DNA of 64,000 nucleotides from Bacteroidales bacterium UBA3834 (GCA_002392965.1 DGIA01000006.1:124001-188000), one strand, 5' to 3'; positions 33,171 to 42,151 are shown, counted from the first letter of the stretch. The notes: generated by a model not told the origin, from the sequence alone. A program made the numbers and translations.

Positions 33171-34925
33171 ATGGACAGCACCGCCATAGGAAAACTAGGA
33201 ACTTCTGCAGTAATAGCATATCTTAGTGTAGGAGGTTACATAGACCCACATATAAATAGTGACGATACCATTGCAATGTGGGATGGGAGTTTATTTGTAT
33301 ATAAAACAAAAGAGAATTTCAATAATGAGGATTTTGAATATAAGGTTCCTGTTCAGGTTAAAGCGGAAGAGATAGAAACTGAAGATTTCCCAAAGGAAAC
33401 GACACATGCTATTCCTGTTGTGCATCTAAATAAATATCATTCTGATGGAGGTGTCGTTTTCTTCAAAGTGCTTGTCTGTGGAATCAAGAACCAAATATAT
33501 GTCTCTTTCTTGACCAAGGAAAAAATAAGTGACATTCTCTCCGACCTCAAAAGCGATTCTCAAAAGACAAAAACCATAACACTCGAACGTGCACCTAATG
33601 AAAGAAACATTTTACTAAGTAATCTTGGACGAGTCAACCTTCATCAGAAACACGAATGCATTGACCTATCCGTCCTAAAAAACAGAACAGATTATAAACT
33701 TCATTTATCTGCGACAGTAAAAGATAGGGATATTGATATTTTTGAATATCTAGCGACTCACTATGTTGACATGACAGTCTCATTGGATAACATCCCTGGT
33801 ATCTTTGTTGTAAAGAATGGGCCGGTTAAAGTAATGACAATCGCTAAAGTTCCATATAAAGTATCTATTAATGGCCTTGTATATTACAACGGGTATACAC
33901 GAGAATACACACAAGAAGGGCTGGTTCTACGTATTGGGAATAGTTGTACATTAAAGATATCCTACAAAACAGATCCCTATATTATAAATATTAATCTCAC
34001 ATTACGTCCAAATACCATTGCAGAAATCATCAATGATGCAAAATTTCTTCTAAGCATTATTGAACATAAACACATTCAGTTCAATAATGTCAAATTTCCC
34101 TTGAAAGGACTTGCGGAGCAAGATGATGCAATTCAAGAATGGAATAGTCAACTACGTTTTTGGACAGATGTTCAATCTGTTTTTAAGACTCTTCGTGTTC
34201 CTCAATCTCTCCGAATCAACGAATTGTCTGAATCGGATTACAAAAATCTCGATACTCTAATCAAGGCCTTTATCTATAATAAGCAAGTTTATGGAAACAT
34301 AAATGATAATTCTTTGCATTTGTTTGAAATACAGAACTTGAAGATTGCCATTCTTGCCCAAAAGACAGAGGAGAAGAAATTCCAATTGTGCAATGTATAT
34401 GACATGTTGTTCGCTGTTACAGACGAGATAGGGGATAAACATATTATCCCGACTCAATCTGTGTTGCTGGGATTTGAACAATTGCCATCTAACTTAGTAA
34501 TTGAAGATTTGCTTAAAGAATATAAGAGACTATCACGAAAAGACAAGAAGGTTCTTATTCAAGCGAATGTCAACCTGTTACAATTATTAAATCATTATGA
34601 CAGAAGCAATGATGATGCCATTATCAACATTGCATACAAGATGGCGCAATGGCTTAGGAATGACAAAAGCGGTATTATTGATGCAAATGCCGGACTTTTG
34701 AACTATTTGCAGACAGCCAAACGGAAAAACAAATCACTCACAAGATCAGAAATGAGGATACTGGAAAACTTGGTTCCTTCCAATATCATAGAGCAATTTG
34801 GCAAATATGCAATTATGGGTAATGTTGAGGAAGCAAGAAAAATCTTTAATCAATTTAGTGAGTCGGAGAGGAGACTCTATATGGGGATGCCAATATATCA
34901 CTTCATTGATGGTAATAACGCATAA
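33171..34925 (+). CDS. DUF4365-like nuclease-fold protein, first gene of a candidate defence operon
   Basis: 584 residues, AT-rich. The N-terminal 150 residues resemble DUF4365/PD-(D/E)xK endonuclease-like domains: the helix MDSTAIGKLGTSAVIAYLSV, an acidic stretch (NSDDTIAMWDGSL) and then VPVQVKAEEIE, where Q-x-K fits the last part of the catalytic motif. The next 430 residues have no family I recognise; they are mixed alpha/beta and end in a helical region (DKKVLIQANVNLLQLLNH). It probably recognises or cuts nucleic acid, but activity is inference. Three genes follow with gaps of 25, 0 and 2 bases, so it is the head of an operon. Confidence 0.55.
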   Translation: MDSTAIGKLGTSAVIAYLSVGGYIDPHINSDDTIAMWDGSLFVYKTKENFNNEDFEYKVPVQVKAEEIETEDFPKETTHAIPVVHLNKYHSDGGVVFFKVLVCGIKNQIYVSFLTKEKISDILSDLKSDSQKTKTITLERAPNERNILLSNLGRVNLHQKHECIDLSVLKNRTDYKLHLSATVKDRDIDIFEYLATHYVDMTVSLDNIPGIFVVKNGPVKVMTIAKVPYKVSINGLVYYNGYTREYTQEGLVLRIGNSCTLKISYKTDPYIININLTLRPNTIAEIINDAKFLLSIIEHKHIQFNNVKFPLKGLAEQDDAIQEWNSQLRFWTDVQSVFKTLRVPQSLRINELSESDYKNLDTLIKAFIYNKQVYGNINDNSLHLFEIQNLKIAILAQKTEEKKFQLCNVYDMLFAVTDEIGDKHIIPTQSVLLGFEQLPSNLVIEDLLKEYKRLSRKDKKVLIQANVNLLQLLNHYDRSNDDAIINIAYKMAQWLRNDKSGIIDANAGLLNYLQTAKRKNKSLTRSEMRILENLVPSNIIEQFGKYAIMGNVEEARKIFNQFSESERRLYMGMPIYHFIDGNNA

Positions 34926-34950
34926 AAGAAATTGTTAGTAATCTTTCGAT

Positions 34951-35322
34951 ATGGAAACATTCATAAAAGACAAAGTACGAGATGCAATAAGGAAAGAACT
35001 ATTGGCTTTCTGTAAATATTATTCCCCAAAGAGTCGCGAGGATTGGGAAAGCGAGAAAAACACCTATGCATTTTGGCTTTCGGAGAGAATATGGATTGAT
35101 GCGGTTGTTTGTGGCGAGTATTCTTTTGTTGAGGATTGTATCGCAGAGTATGTCAAATCTGATGACTATCAGCAAACCGTCGATTCAAAAGTTCCATTAT
35201 CACTTCGTGCAATCCTTTTTGACTATTTTCAACACAATAGCTATGCGGTTATAAGAGCATTAGGAAAAGATTTTCTCTCTGAGGTCTCTTTCGAGGAGTT
35301 TTTCACAAAATACAACAGATAA
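34951..35322 (+). CDS. Small helical protein of unknown function, second gene of the operon
   Basis: 123 residues, predicted mostly helical, acidic, with no signal or membrane segment. The start METFIKDKVRDAIRKELLAF is amphipathic. No family is recognised. Its TAA is followed at once by the ATG of the DUF4041 gene, which implies translational coupling and perhaps a complex with that protein. Confidence 0.6.
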   Translation: METFIKDKVRDAIRKELLAFCKYYSPKSREDWESEKNTYAFWLSERIWIDAVVCGEYSFVEDCIAEYVKSDDYQQTVDSKVPLSLRAILFDYFQHNSYAVIRALGKDFLSEVSFEEFFTKYNR

Positions 35323-36657
35323 ATGGCAATGTTTGACTTCTTAAAACGAAAAGAATTGGCAGAAATAGCCACATTAAAGCAATCCTTGTCAGAAGCATCC
35401 TCCAAGATTGCCAAATTACAGGAATTAAATGACAAGTTAGAGCCTCTGAGAAAGTATTCCACAATTCGTGATGTAGAAATAGAAGGTACTAGGTTAAAAC
35501 TTGAGAACGAAGAGTTGCTTCGGTATAGGAATATTATTCTCGATGATTATGACAAATCCCTTCAAGATAAACGACATGCATTAGACATTTTGGACGATGA
35601 GGTGCTTCTTCAAACATTCGGTATCTATACTCCCTTATACGATTTCCAGAAGCTTGACGAATATAAAGAGAAACTTGATGAAATTCGGGATAAGCAGAAA
35701 ACGCTAATTAAAAACAAAGAAGCAGGTAAATCAACCACTAATTGGACGGTTGATGGGAGTGTTGCAAAAGGTCGTGCACAAACCAATCAGCAAATCAAAC
35801 AATTGCTACGGTGTTTTAATGTAGAATGTGACTTGCTGATTGACAAGGTGAAGTTCAATAATATCAATGCCTATATTCAGAAAATTAGGCATACAGCAGA
35901 ACAACTCAATAAGATTAACGAGAGGTCTACTGTTTATATTACAGAGGAGTATATAAATCTCAAAATTGAAGAACTGCGGGTTGCATATGAATATGCTAAG
36001 AAGAAGCAGGAAGAGAAAGACAGGATTGCCGAAATACGGAAAATGCAGAAAGAGGAAGAACGAGTACGAAAAGAACTGGAGGAAGCCCGAAAGGATATTA
36101 TCAAAGAGCAATTGCACTATAATAATGCGCTGAAAGATATTCTCGACAGATTAAACAACGGTTCTTCTGTTGAAAGCGAGTACCTCTTAGAAAAGAAGAC
36201 CGAGATAGAGAACCATTTAGGTGAATTAGATCAGAAACTTAAAGACATTGATTATAGAGAGGCAAACAAACGAGCCGGATATGTATACATAATATCCAAT
36301 ATCGGATCATTCGGAGAGAATGTTTACAAGATTGGAATGACTCGACGACTCAACCCAATGGAGCGCGTCGATGAGTTAGGCGATGCCTCTGTTCCATTCA
36401 AATTCGATGTTCATGCATTGATATTCTCCGACGATGCACCAACTCTTGAGACTGCTTTACATCACGCATTTGAAGACAGAAAGGTCAATATGGTCAATGC
36501 ACGAAGAGAGTTTTACAGAGTAACATTGGATGAAATAGAAGACGTTGTAAAATCAAATTATGACAAAACTGTTGAGTTTCTCAAGATTCCACAAGCGGAA
36601 CAATATAGGGAGAGTTTAAGATTATATAAACATGACGATTTGATATTCACAAAATAA
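35323..36657 (+). CDS. DUF4041 coiled-coil protein with C-terminal GIY-YIG (T5orf172/Mug113) domain
   Basis: 444 residues. The N-terminal 60 residues form a coiled coil (KRKELAEIATLKQSLSEASS). Residues about 75-200 match DUF4041 (DDEVLLQTFGIYTPLYDFQ). A long charged coiled coil covers 205-320 (KKKQEEKDRIAEIRKMQKEE). The C-terminus is a GIY-YIG-type nuclease domain: AGYVYIISNIG, ENVYKIGMTRRLNPMERVDE, then LHHAFEDRKVNMVNARREFY. It likely cuts DNA and may respond to phage or plasmid DNA. DUF4041-T5orf172 proteins are common in phage and island contexts. It sits 0 and 2 bases from its neighbours. Confidence 0.85.
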   Translation: MAMFDFLKRKELAEIATLKQSLSEASSKIAKLQELNDKLEPLRKYSTIRDVEIEGTRLKLENEELLRYRNIILDDYDKSLQDKRHALDILDDEVLLQTFGIYTPLYDFQKLDEYKEKLDEIRDKQKTLIKNKEAGKSTTNWTVDGSVAKGRAQTNQQIKQLLRCFNVECDLLIDKVKFNNINAYIQKIRHTAEQLNKINERSTVYITEEYINLKIEELRVAYEYAKKKQEEKDRIAEIRKMQKEEERVRKELEEARKDIIKEQLHYNNALKDILDRLNNGSSVESEYLLEKKTEIENHLGELDQKLKDIDYREANKRAGYVYIISNIGSFGENVYKIGMTRRLNPMERVDELGDASVPFKFDVHALIFSDDAPTLETALHHAFEDRKVNMVNARREFYRVTLDEIEDVVKSNYDKTVEFLKIPQAEQYRESLRLYKHDDLIFTK

Positions 36658-36659
36658 GT

Positions 36660-37397
36660 ATGGTTAAAAAAAAGAACAATAGCAAAACGGCGAAACGGTC
36701 TCTGGGTATTTTTTTTAAAATATTATTGGCATCCATACCTCTAATAGCAAGTGTATTGTCATTTGTATATCTAAAAGATATCCTATTCTGGCTAGTATTT
36801 CCTTTTGCAACAGCCGGGGTATTACAGTCATTCAAAATATCATATGAAACATTTGCTGAATATTGTCCATACTCAGAAAACTTGTTGAACAACATTAGTT
36901 GGTGTTGGTTTATCTACAAAATTACCAACGCGCTTTTTGTTACAGCCATGTTTTATTTTTGGATGATAGGCATTACAATCTGTGATTACTTTCATTTTGG
37001 GAATACTACAATATACATCTTTTTTTGTACTTTAGTTGCTTGTATATTTACAACCTTTTCTTCAACGCCATACTTTATTCATGACCTAAAAAAAACTTCA
37101 AAAAAACCGCTAAACAGAAGTATTGAAGCTGATGCCAATAGAGTATTTATTTTAGTTGCATACATGATTTTTTTAATCATCTCTTGTATACGAACAAATA
37201 CCATTATGAGTAATGCCGAAATTATCTCCTTCTGTTTCTTGATCTATCTAGCGTATGATAGGCTATATGCAACAATAATATCAAATTTACCCATCTATAA
37301 AGAGACTTTCGACTGGATGAAAGAAGATACAGAAAAATGGTTAAAAAAGAGAAACAAAGACTATCTAAAAAGAAACACCACCGATATCAAATCATGA
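36660..37397 (+). CDS. Polytopic membrane protein, last gene of the candidate defence operon
   Basis: 245 residues with about six hydrophobic segments (near 17-35, 40-58, 85-105, 112-132, 165-185 and 190-210) and a strongly basic C-terminal tail (EKWLKKRNKDYLKRN). No family is recognised. It begins 2 bases after the GIY-YIG gene. In abortive-infection operons, a membrane protein of this kind often acts as the killing effector; here that is inference from position. The very high A/T content matches the rest of the operon. Confidence 0.62.
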   Translation: MVKKKNNSKTAKRSLGIFFKILLASIPLIASVLSFVYLKDILFWLVFPFATAGVLQSFKISYETFAEYCPYSENLLNNISWCWFIYKITNALFVTAMFYFWMIGITICDYFHFGNTTIYIFFCTLVACIFTTFSSTPYFIHDLKKTSKKPLNRSIEADANRVFILVAYMIFLIISCIRTNTIMSNAEIISFCFLIYLAYDRLYATIISNLPIYKETFDWMKEDTEKWLKKRNKDYLKRNTTDIKS

Positions 37398-37413
37398 TAC
37401 CATTCTGAAGATG

Positions 37414-37440
37414 GTAATGTGCTAATGCGGGAATGCTAAT
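37414..37440 (-). repeat. Octamer-type dispersed repeat, weak copy
   Basis: The minus strand carries TTAGCATT, CCCGCATT and AGCACATT in register. It lies between the four-gene operon and the BRO-N/Fic gene. Confidence 0.5.
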
Positions 37441-37487
37441 ATTTATTTCTAATTTCTAAATAAAAAGTGTGAATATAATTAGCAACA

Positions 37488-38363
37488 ATGAGCAATAAGA
37501 TTTCCATACGATTCTATAAAGATCACAAGGTCCGCGCCATCTGGGACGAGGAAAACAACAAGTGGTGGTTTTCTGTGGTGGATATTATAGCGGCCATCAA
37601 CGAGGAATCAGACTATCAGAAAAGCCGTAACTATTGGAAGTATTTAAAGACAAAACTTGCTAAGAATGGAGATGAACTGGTTAGTGCCACTCACCAGTTG
37701 AAGTTGACTGCTCCCGATGGGAAGAAACGCTCGACGGATGTGCTTGATGCTGACGGCGTACAACTACTGGCAAGAAACATTCCAAACATTCGTGCCGCGA
37801 AATTCCTTGATTGGTTCACCTACAGCGACAACACTATCGACGGACAGAGTCGAAAAAAAGCCTACACCCTGTGGGAAAGCAACCTTGTGGCAAGTAGGGA
37901 TGTGGGAAAAGTGAAATCGCTGCAACAGATCCACGCTTACCTCTTCGGGGGTCTCTACGACTTTGCAGGCAAGATACGAACAAAGACAATCTCAAAGGGC
38001 AATACCCTGTTCTGTCTGGCAGAACATTTACACGGTTATCTCAAGACCGTTGAGGCAATGCCGGAATCGTCATTCGACGAGATTGTAGATAAGTATGTAG
38101 AGATGAATGCCGCACATCCATTCATGGAAGGCAACGGACGCTCGACCCGCATCTGGCTCGATATGATTTTCAAGAAACGCATGAAGATGTGTGTAGATTG
38201 GAGTAAGATAGACAAACGAGAATACCTCGATGCCATGATAGCAAGCCACACCGACAGCAGCCATATCCGCGAACTGCTTCGTGGAGCTCTCACCGACCGC
38301 ATCGACGACCGCGAAATCTTTATGAAAGGCATAGACTATTCCTATTATTACGAGCAAGAGTAA
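37488..38363 (+). CDS. BRO-N domain fused to a Fic (AMP-transferase) domain
   Basis: 291 residues. Residues 8-110 are a BRO-N-type domain (VRAIWDEENNKWWFSVVDII, DGKKRSTDVLDADGVQLLA) that aligns with the N-terminus of the DinD-like protein at 17735. The Fic domain follows, with a flap (FAGKIRTKTISKGNTLF, near 159-175) and the full catalytic motif HPFMEGNGRSTR at 210-221. Fic enzymes usually transfer AMP to a target protein. No clear S/T-x3-E-G/N inhibitory helix was found by eye. It lies 90 bases behind the candidate defence operon and may belong to it or stand alone. Confidence 0.85.
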   Translation: MSNKISIRFYKDHKVRAIWDEENNKWWFSVVDIIAAINEESDYQKSRNYWKYLKTKLAKNGDELVSATHQLKLTAPDGKKRSTDVLDADGVQLLARNIPNIRAAKFLDWFTYSDNTIDGQSRKKAYTLWESNLVASRDVGKVKSLQQIHAYLFGGLYDFAGKIRTKTISKGNTLFCLAEHLHGYLKTVEAMPESSFDEIVDKYVEMNAAHPFMEGNGRSTRIWLDMIFKKRMKMCVDWSKIDKREYLDAMIASHTDSSHIRELLRGALTDRIDDREIFMKGIDYSYYYEQE

Positions 38364-38412
38364 TAATCTAATTCTCAAACATCTCATAGCTTTGCATTGA
38401 CATGATTCTGCA

Positions 38413-39231
38413 ATGAAGATTGACTTTCTATACTCGACGGATTTTCTGGCTATGAATGCGCAGGAGCTGGGGCACACCTGCATGCACCTGCTGTGCACGG
38501 CGGGGGAAGGGAGCTTCGTGTTCAACGAGCGGTGCTACCATATCGTGAAGAACGACCTGGTGGTGATACCGAACCCCACACGGGCGAAGAACCTCGCGGC
38601 GGCACCGGGGATGGAGGTGGAGTGGTTCGCCGCCGACAACAAATTCTTGCATAGCCTACTGCCGTCGAACAACTACAGCATCGGGGGCAGCATCAGCCTC
38701 AACCAGAACCCCGTCATCAAGGTCGACGACCGTCAGGCGGAAATCCTGCTGGAGGACTTCCACCGGCTGCGCGACCGCCTCGACGACCGCCACCTGCTCT
38801 TCTACCGTGAGATGATGGGGAGCCTCTGTCTGACGATGATGTACGACATCTTCGAGCTCCACGCCCGGCGCGACGCCACCGACACCCACAGCGACCGCAC
38901 CGCCATCATCGTCCGTCAGCTCACCGACCTGCTCGCCACCGGCATCAGCCGCACCGAGCGCGACGTCAGCTACTATGCCGAGCGGCTCAACGTATCAACC
39001 AAGTACCTCTCCGCCACTGTCAAGCGCGTCACCGGCCACAGCGTGAGCAGCTTCATCGACCGCGCCACGGTGCCCATCCTGAAGAAATACCTCAACAACG
39101 AACGCCTGTCGCTCACGCAGATAGCTGACCGCATGAACTTCACCTCGCTGAGCTACTTCAGCCGCTACTGCACCAAGCACCTCGGCCAGTCGCCCAGCGA
39201 CTACCGCCGCAGCCTACAGCCGAAACTGTGA
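38413..39231 (+). CDS. AraC-family transcriptional regulator
   Basis: 272 residues. The C-terminal 100 residues hold two helix-turn-helix motifs: YYAERLNVSTKYLSATVKRV near 183-202, and LTQIADRMNFTSLSYFSRYC near 235-254, followed by GQSPSDYRR. The N-terminal domain is cupin-like (GEGSFVFNERCYHIVKNDLV) and would bind the inducer. The GC-rich coding pattern differs from the AT-rich island to its left. It is convergent with the redox cluster at 39294-42107, which it could control; this is inference. Confidence 0.9.
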   Translation: MKIDFLYSTDFLAMNAQELGHTCMHLLCTAGEGSFVFNERCYHIVKNDLVVIPNPTRAKNLAAAPGMEVEWFAADNKFLHSLLPSNNYSIGGSISLNQNPVIKVDDRQAEILLEDFHRLRDRLDDRHLLFYREMMGSLCLTMMYDIFELHARRDATDTHSDRTAIIVRQLTDLLATGISRTERDVSYYAERLNVSTKYLSATVKRVTGHSVSSFIDRATVPILKKYLNNERLSLTQIADRMNFTSLSYFSRYCTKHLGQSPSDYRRSLQPKL

Positions 39232-39263
39232 CTACACGCCCCCGGCACTTACGCCATGCTAAC

Positions 39264-39295
39264 GGGCACGTCCGATAGGGCGTGCTCTTTTTTTT
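39264..39295 (+). terminator. Terminator of the AraC-type gene
   Basis: A 10-bp stem (GGGCACGTCC with GGGCGTGCTC, two G-T pairs) with a GATA loop, followed by a run of eight T residues. It lies 32 bases after the stop codon and touches the stop codon of the convergent reductase. Confidence 0.8.
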
Positions 39296-40538
39296 ATTTC
39301 CCAAACACCTCTTTGGCCTTGTCCATCTGCGTGGGGACATCGACGCCGAAGGGGCAGCGGCTCAGGCAGGCGCCGCAATGGGTGCACTCGCCCGCATGGT
39401 GCGGCAACGCGTCGTACTGCGCCTGCAGTTCGGGGGTCATACCGTCACGCTCGGCTTTGTCGAGCAGTTCGTTGACCTTGGCGATAGGGATGCCCACCGA
39501 GCAGGGCGAGCAATGGTTGCAGTAGGTGCAGTCGCCGCCCTTGTCGGCAGCGGCACGCGGCCCTACATTCGAGTAGTCCTTCTCCGCCTCGGTGGCGTGG
39601 AGCCAATGGAGGTCGCGCTTCAGCTCGTCGAGGTTGTCGATGCCGAGGATGCAGGTGCTGATGCAGGGCTTGGCCAAGCAGTAGGCGATGCACTGCTCGG
39701 GGGTGTAGGCTACGCCGAGGGGCGAACTCTTCTCGTCGAGCAGACGGCCGCCGCCGCCGAAGGTCTTCATCACCGTGATAGCGATATTATGCGTGGCGCA
39801 GTAGTCGTAGAGTTCCACCCGCACGGGGTCGATGCCGCCTTGCAGGTTGTCCATGGCACCCTTGTCCCATGGGATGGCGCCGCCGCGCAGACGGTCGAAG
39901 GCGGGGTTCAGGCTGAACATGATGACCTCTATCCAACCGCTCTTGGCGGCACGCAGCGCCACTTCGGCGTTGTGGCTGCTGACGCCGATATGCTTAATCT
40001 TGCCCTCCTCCTTCAGCCGGAAGACATATTCCAGGAAGGGGCTTCCGTCAAGCTCGTCCCACTCTTCGTGGCTGTCGGTGATGTGTATCATGCCCACCTC
40101 GATGTGGTCGGTGCCGAGCCGTGCCAGCAGGTCCTCGAAGCCGGCCTTGGCCTCTTCCACATCGCGGGTGCGGGTGTGCTGCCCGTCCTTGAAGATGGTG
40201 CCGATATGGCCCTGGATGATAATCTCGTCCCTCCTATCCTGCAGCGCGTAGCCGATATTGGAACGCGTCTTGGGGTTGGCGTCGTAGATGTCGATATAGT
40301 TCATGCCGCTGTCGAGCGCCATCGTCATCAGCTCGAGCGAGGCGGCGCTGTCGAGCTTCTCGAAACCACCGCAGCCGATGCTGATCTCGCTCACCTGCAG
40401 GCCTGTGTTGCCTAGCGGGCGGTACTTCATGTCCGTCTGTTTCTGCTGCTGGTGGCACCCGGCCAGCACAAGCATGAGTGCCATCGCCGGAATCAACCGA
40501 CCGACCTTGCCCATAAATTTCATCTTCGTGTTTTTCAT
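39294..40538 (-). CDS. Lipoprotein aldo/keto reductase with C-terminal 4Fe-4S ferredoxin domain
   Basis: 414 residues. The leader ends in LMLVLAGC near residue 28. Met37 (MKYRPLGNTGLQVSEISIG) is the usual cytoplasmic start of this family. The AKR barrel follows (YIDIYDANPKTRSNIG and VEVGMIHITDSHEE-type strands). The C-terminal 90 residues hold two Cys clusters, CTYCNHCSPCSVGIP and CTHCGACLSRCPFGV, fitting 4Fe-4S centres. Sec export of an Fe-S and NADPH-type enzyme would be unusual, because both cofactors are normally loaded inside the cell, so the true start and location need care. It is the last gene of a run with flavodoxin and DUF362. Confidence 0.85.
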   Translation of the reverse strand: MKNTKMKFMGKVGRLIPAMALMLVLAGCHQQQKQTDMKYRPLGNTGLQVSEISIGCGGFEKLDSAASLELMTMALDSGMNYIDIYDANPKTRSNIGYALQDRRDEIIIQGHIGTIFKDGQHTRTRDVEEAKAGFEDLLARLGTDHIEVGMIHITDSHEEWDELDGSPFLEYVFRLKEEGKIKHIGVSSHNAEVALRAAKSGWIEVIMFSLNPAFDRLRGGAIPWDKGAMDNLQGGIDPVRVELYDYCATHNIAITVMKTFGGGGRLLDEKSSPLGVAYTPEQCIAYCLAKPCISTCILGIDNLDELKRDLHWLHATEAEKDYSNVGPRAAADKGGDCTYCNHCSPCSVGIPIAKVNELLDKAERDGMTPELQAQYDALPHHAGECTHCGACLSRCPFGVDVPTQMDKAKEVFGK

Positions 40539-40556
40539 AAGATCCCTTTCTGTCGG

Positions 40557-41075
40557 TTAATTCATCAAGCGGCTCTCGCCCCAGGAATATAGCGGATAGG
40601 CCTTCTTGAGGTCGCCGGCCGACCCTTCCACGCCGCTGCCGCCGCTGGTGGCGAAGACGTTGAGCACCTTGCCGCCGAGGTCGTGGGCCTCGATGAAGGT
40701 GTTGACGATGGTGGGGGCGGTGTACCACCATACAGGGAAGCCGATCCACACGGTGTCGTAATCGGCGATATTCTCGCAGCGGCCTTTGATGGCGGGACGC
40801 GACGAGCGGTCCTTCATCTCCAGCGTGGAGCGCGAGCCCTTGTCGCGCCAGTTGAGGTCGGCAGAGGTGTAAGCCACCTCGGGAGTAATCTCATAGAGGT
40901 CGGCGCCAAACTCCTTGGCGAGCTTCTGGGCGGCGGCCTTGGTGGTGCCCGTGGCCGAGAAATAGGCGACTAAAGTCTTTTTCATGGTGTTGTCTTTTGT
41001 TTGGTTATTCGGTTTCTGCGCGCAAGCCGTCATCAGCAGGCAGCAGGCGGCGAGAATCATTGTGATGCGTTTCAT
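40557..41075 (-). CDS. Flavodoxin-family protein with lipoprotein leader
   Basis: 172 residues. The leader MKRITMILAACCLLMTAC is almost the same as that of the CMD-cupin lipoprotein at 30853. Then NQTKDNT leads to Met31, which begins a complete flavodoxin (MKKTLVAYFSATGTTKAAA, with the FMN phosphate loop SATGTT). Later features are DYDTVWIGFPVWWYTAPTIV and FATSGGSGVEGS. It lies 18 bases before the Fe-S reductase and 3 bases after the DUF362 gene, so the three form an operon. The leader-plus-Met design recurs in this window. Confidence 0.85.
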   Translation of the reverse strand: MKRITMILAACCLLMTACAQKPNNQTKDNTMKKTLVAYFSATGTTKAAAQKLAKEFGADLYEITPEVAYTSADLNWRDKGSRSTLEMKDRSSRPAIKGRCENIADYDTVWIGFPVWWYTAPTIVNTFIEAHDLGGKVLNVFATSGGSGVEGSAGDLKKAYPLYSWGESRLMN

Positions 41076-41078
41076 GGC

Positions 41079-42107
41079 TTATTTGTCGATATTCACAAGG
41101 TTGTACTTGCGAGTGCCGAGCCCGATGGCTGCGGCGTGCTCGATGGTGTGGAGGCCGTGCTGCTTGTCGATGCGCGCGAGCAGGTCGGTGGGGTCGTTGG
41201 TCGCGGTCACCTTCTGGTTGTTGATGATGTCGATGCAGGCCTGGTCGAGGGCCACGGGGTCGGTGCTGGCCAGGATGCCGTAGTCCTCCAGCTTCACGGG
41301 CTCGGGATGATCCACGCAGTCGCAGTCGATGCTCATGTTGTTCATCACGCTGATATAGATGATGCCCTCCTTCTTGCCGAAGTAGTCGGTCACCGCCTGT
41401 GCGGCTGCCGCCATGCTCTCGAGGAAGCCGTCCTGGTCATCGACATACTTCGTCCAGAGCTTCATCATGTTCAGCTTCTCCATGCGGCCGGCCGAGTGGA
41501 TGTAGGCCTTGCCGTTCTGGCTGGCGCAGCCGATGCTGAGGTTCTTCAGCGCTCCGCCGTAGCCGCCCATGGGGTGCCCCTTGAAGTGGTTGAGGGCTAT
41601 CATGAAGTCGTAGTTCTCCATGTGCGAGCCCACGATGTCGCACTTGATATGGGTGGTGTCCTGTACCGGGATGCGCATCTCGCCCTCCTCGTCCATGATA
41701 TCGACCTTGAACAGCGGCGTGAAACCATGACGCTCTATCACCTTCCAATGGTTCTCCGAGGTGTTGCGGTCGTCTTTCTTGTTGAGGGGGCCGCTGGTGT
41801 AGGCGGTGTTGCACTCCACGATGGTGCCATCGACCAGCTGCACGAGGTTCTTGATGAGCTCGGGCTTCAGGTAGTTGGGGTTGCTGCCTTCGCCGGTGGA
41901 GATCTTCACGGCCACACGGCCCTTGGCCTCCACACCCAGCGCCTGGTATATCTTCACCAGCGCCTCGGGGCTGATGTCGCGGGTCACATAGACGGTCGCC
42001 TCCTGGCTGTCCTGCACCTGCGGCTGGGCCTGCACCTCGGTTGTCTTCTGCTTGCAGCCGGCAAAGACCAGCACGGCGGCAAAGAGAGCCAATAATGTCT
42101 TTTTCAT
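41079..42107 (-). CDS. DUF362 family lipoprotein, paralogue of the 30865-31851 gene
   Basis: 342 residues with the leader MKKTLLALFAAVLVFAGC. The body repeats the DUF362 features of its paralogue: RDISPEALVKIYQALGVEAK, GHPMGGYGGALKNLSIGCAS and SIDCDCVDHPEPVKL. It is longer by a short insert near residue 118 (PLNKKDDRNTSE). It heads the second redox operon, with flavodoxin and Fe-S aldo-keto reductase behind it. A TAAATTTG box lies 37 bases upstream. The reaction is unknown. Confidence 0.86.
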   Translation of the reverse strand: MKKTLLALFAAVLVFAGCKQKTTEVQAQPQVQDSQEATVYVTRDISPEALVKIYQALGVEAKGRVAVKISTGEGSNPNYLKPELIKNLVQLVDGTIVECNTAYTSGPLNKKDDRNTSENHWKVIERHGFTPLFKVDIMDEEGEMRIPVQDTTHIKCDIVGSHMENYDFMIALNHFKGHPMGGYGGALKNLSIGCASQNGKAYIHSAGRMEKLNMMKLWTKYVDDQDGFLESMAAAAQAVTDYFGKKEGIIYISVMNNMSIDCDCVDHPEPVKLEDYGILASTDPVALDQACIDIINNQKVTATNDPTDLLARIDKQHGLHTIEHAAAIGLGTRKYNLVNIDK

Positions 42108-42143
42108 TGTGTTATAGTTTTATACCATAGATTATTCTATCTG

Positions 42144-42151
42144 CAAATTTA
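42144..42151 (-). promoter_or_regulatory. -7 box upstream of the second redox operon
   Basis: The minus strand reads TAAATTTG followed by CA, 37 bases before the DUF362 ATG. Confidence 0.6.
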
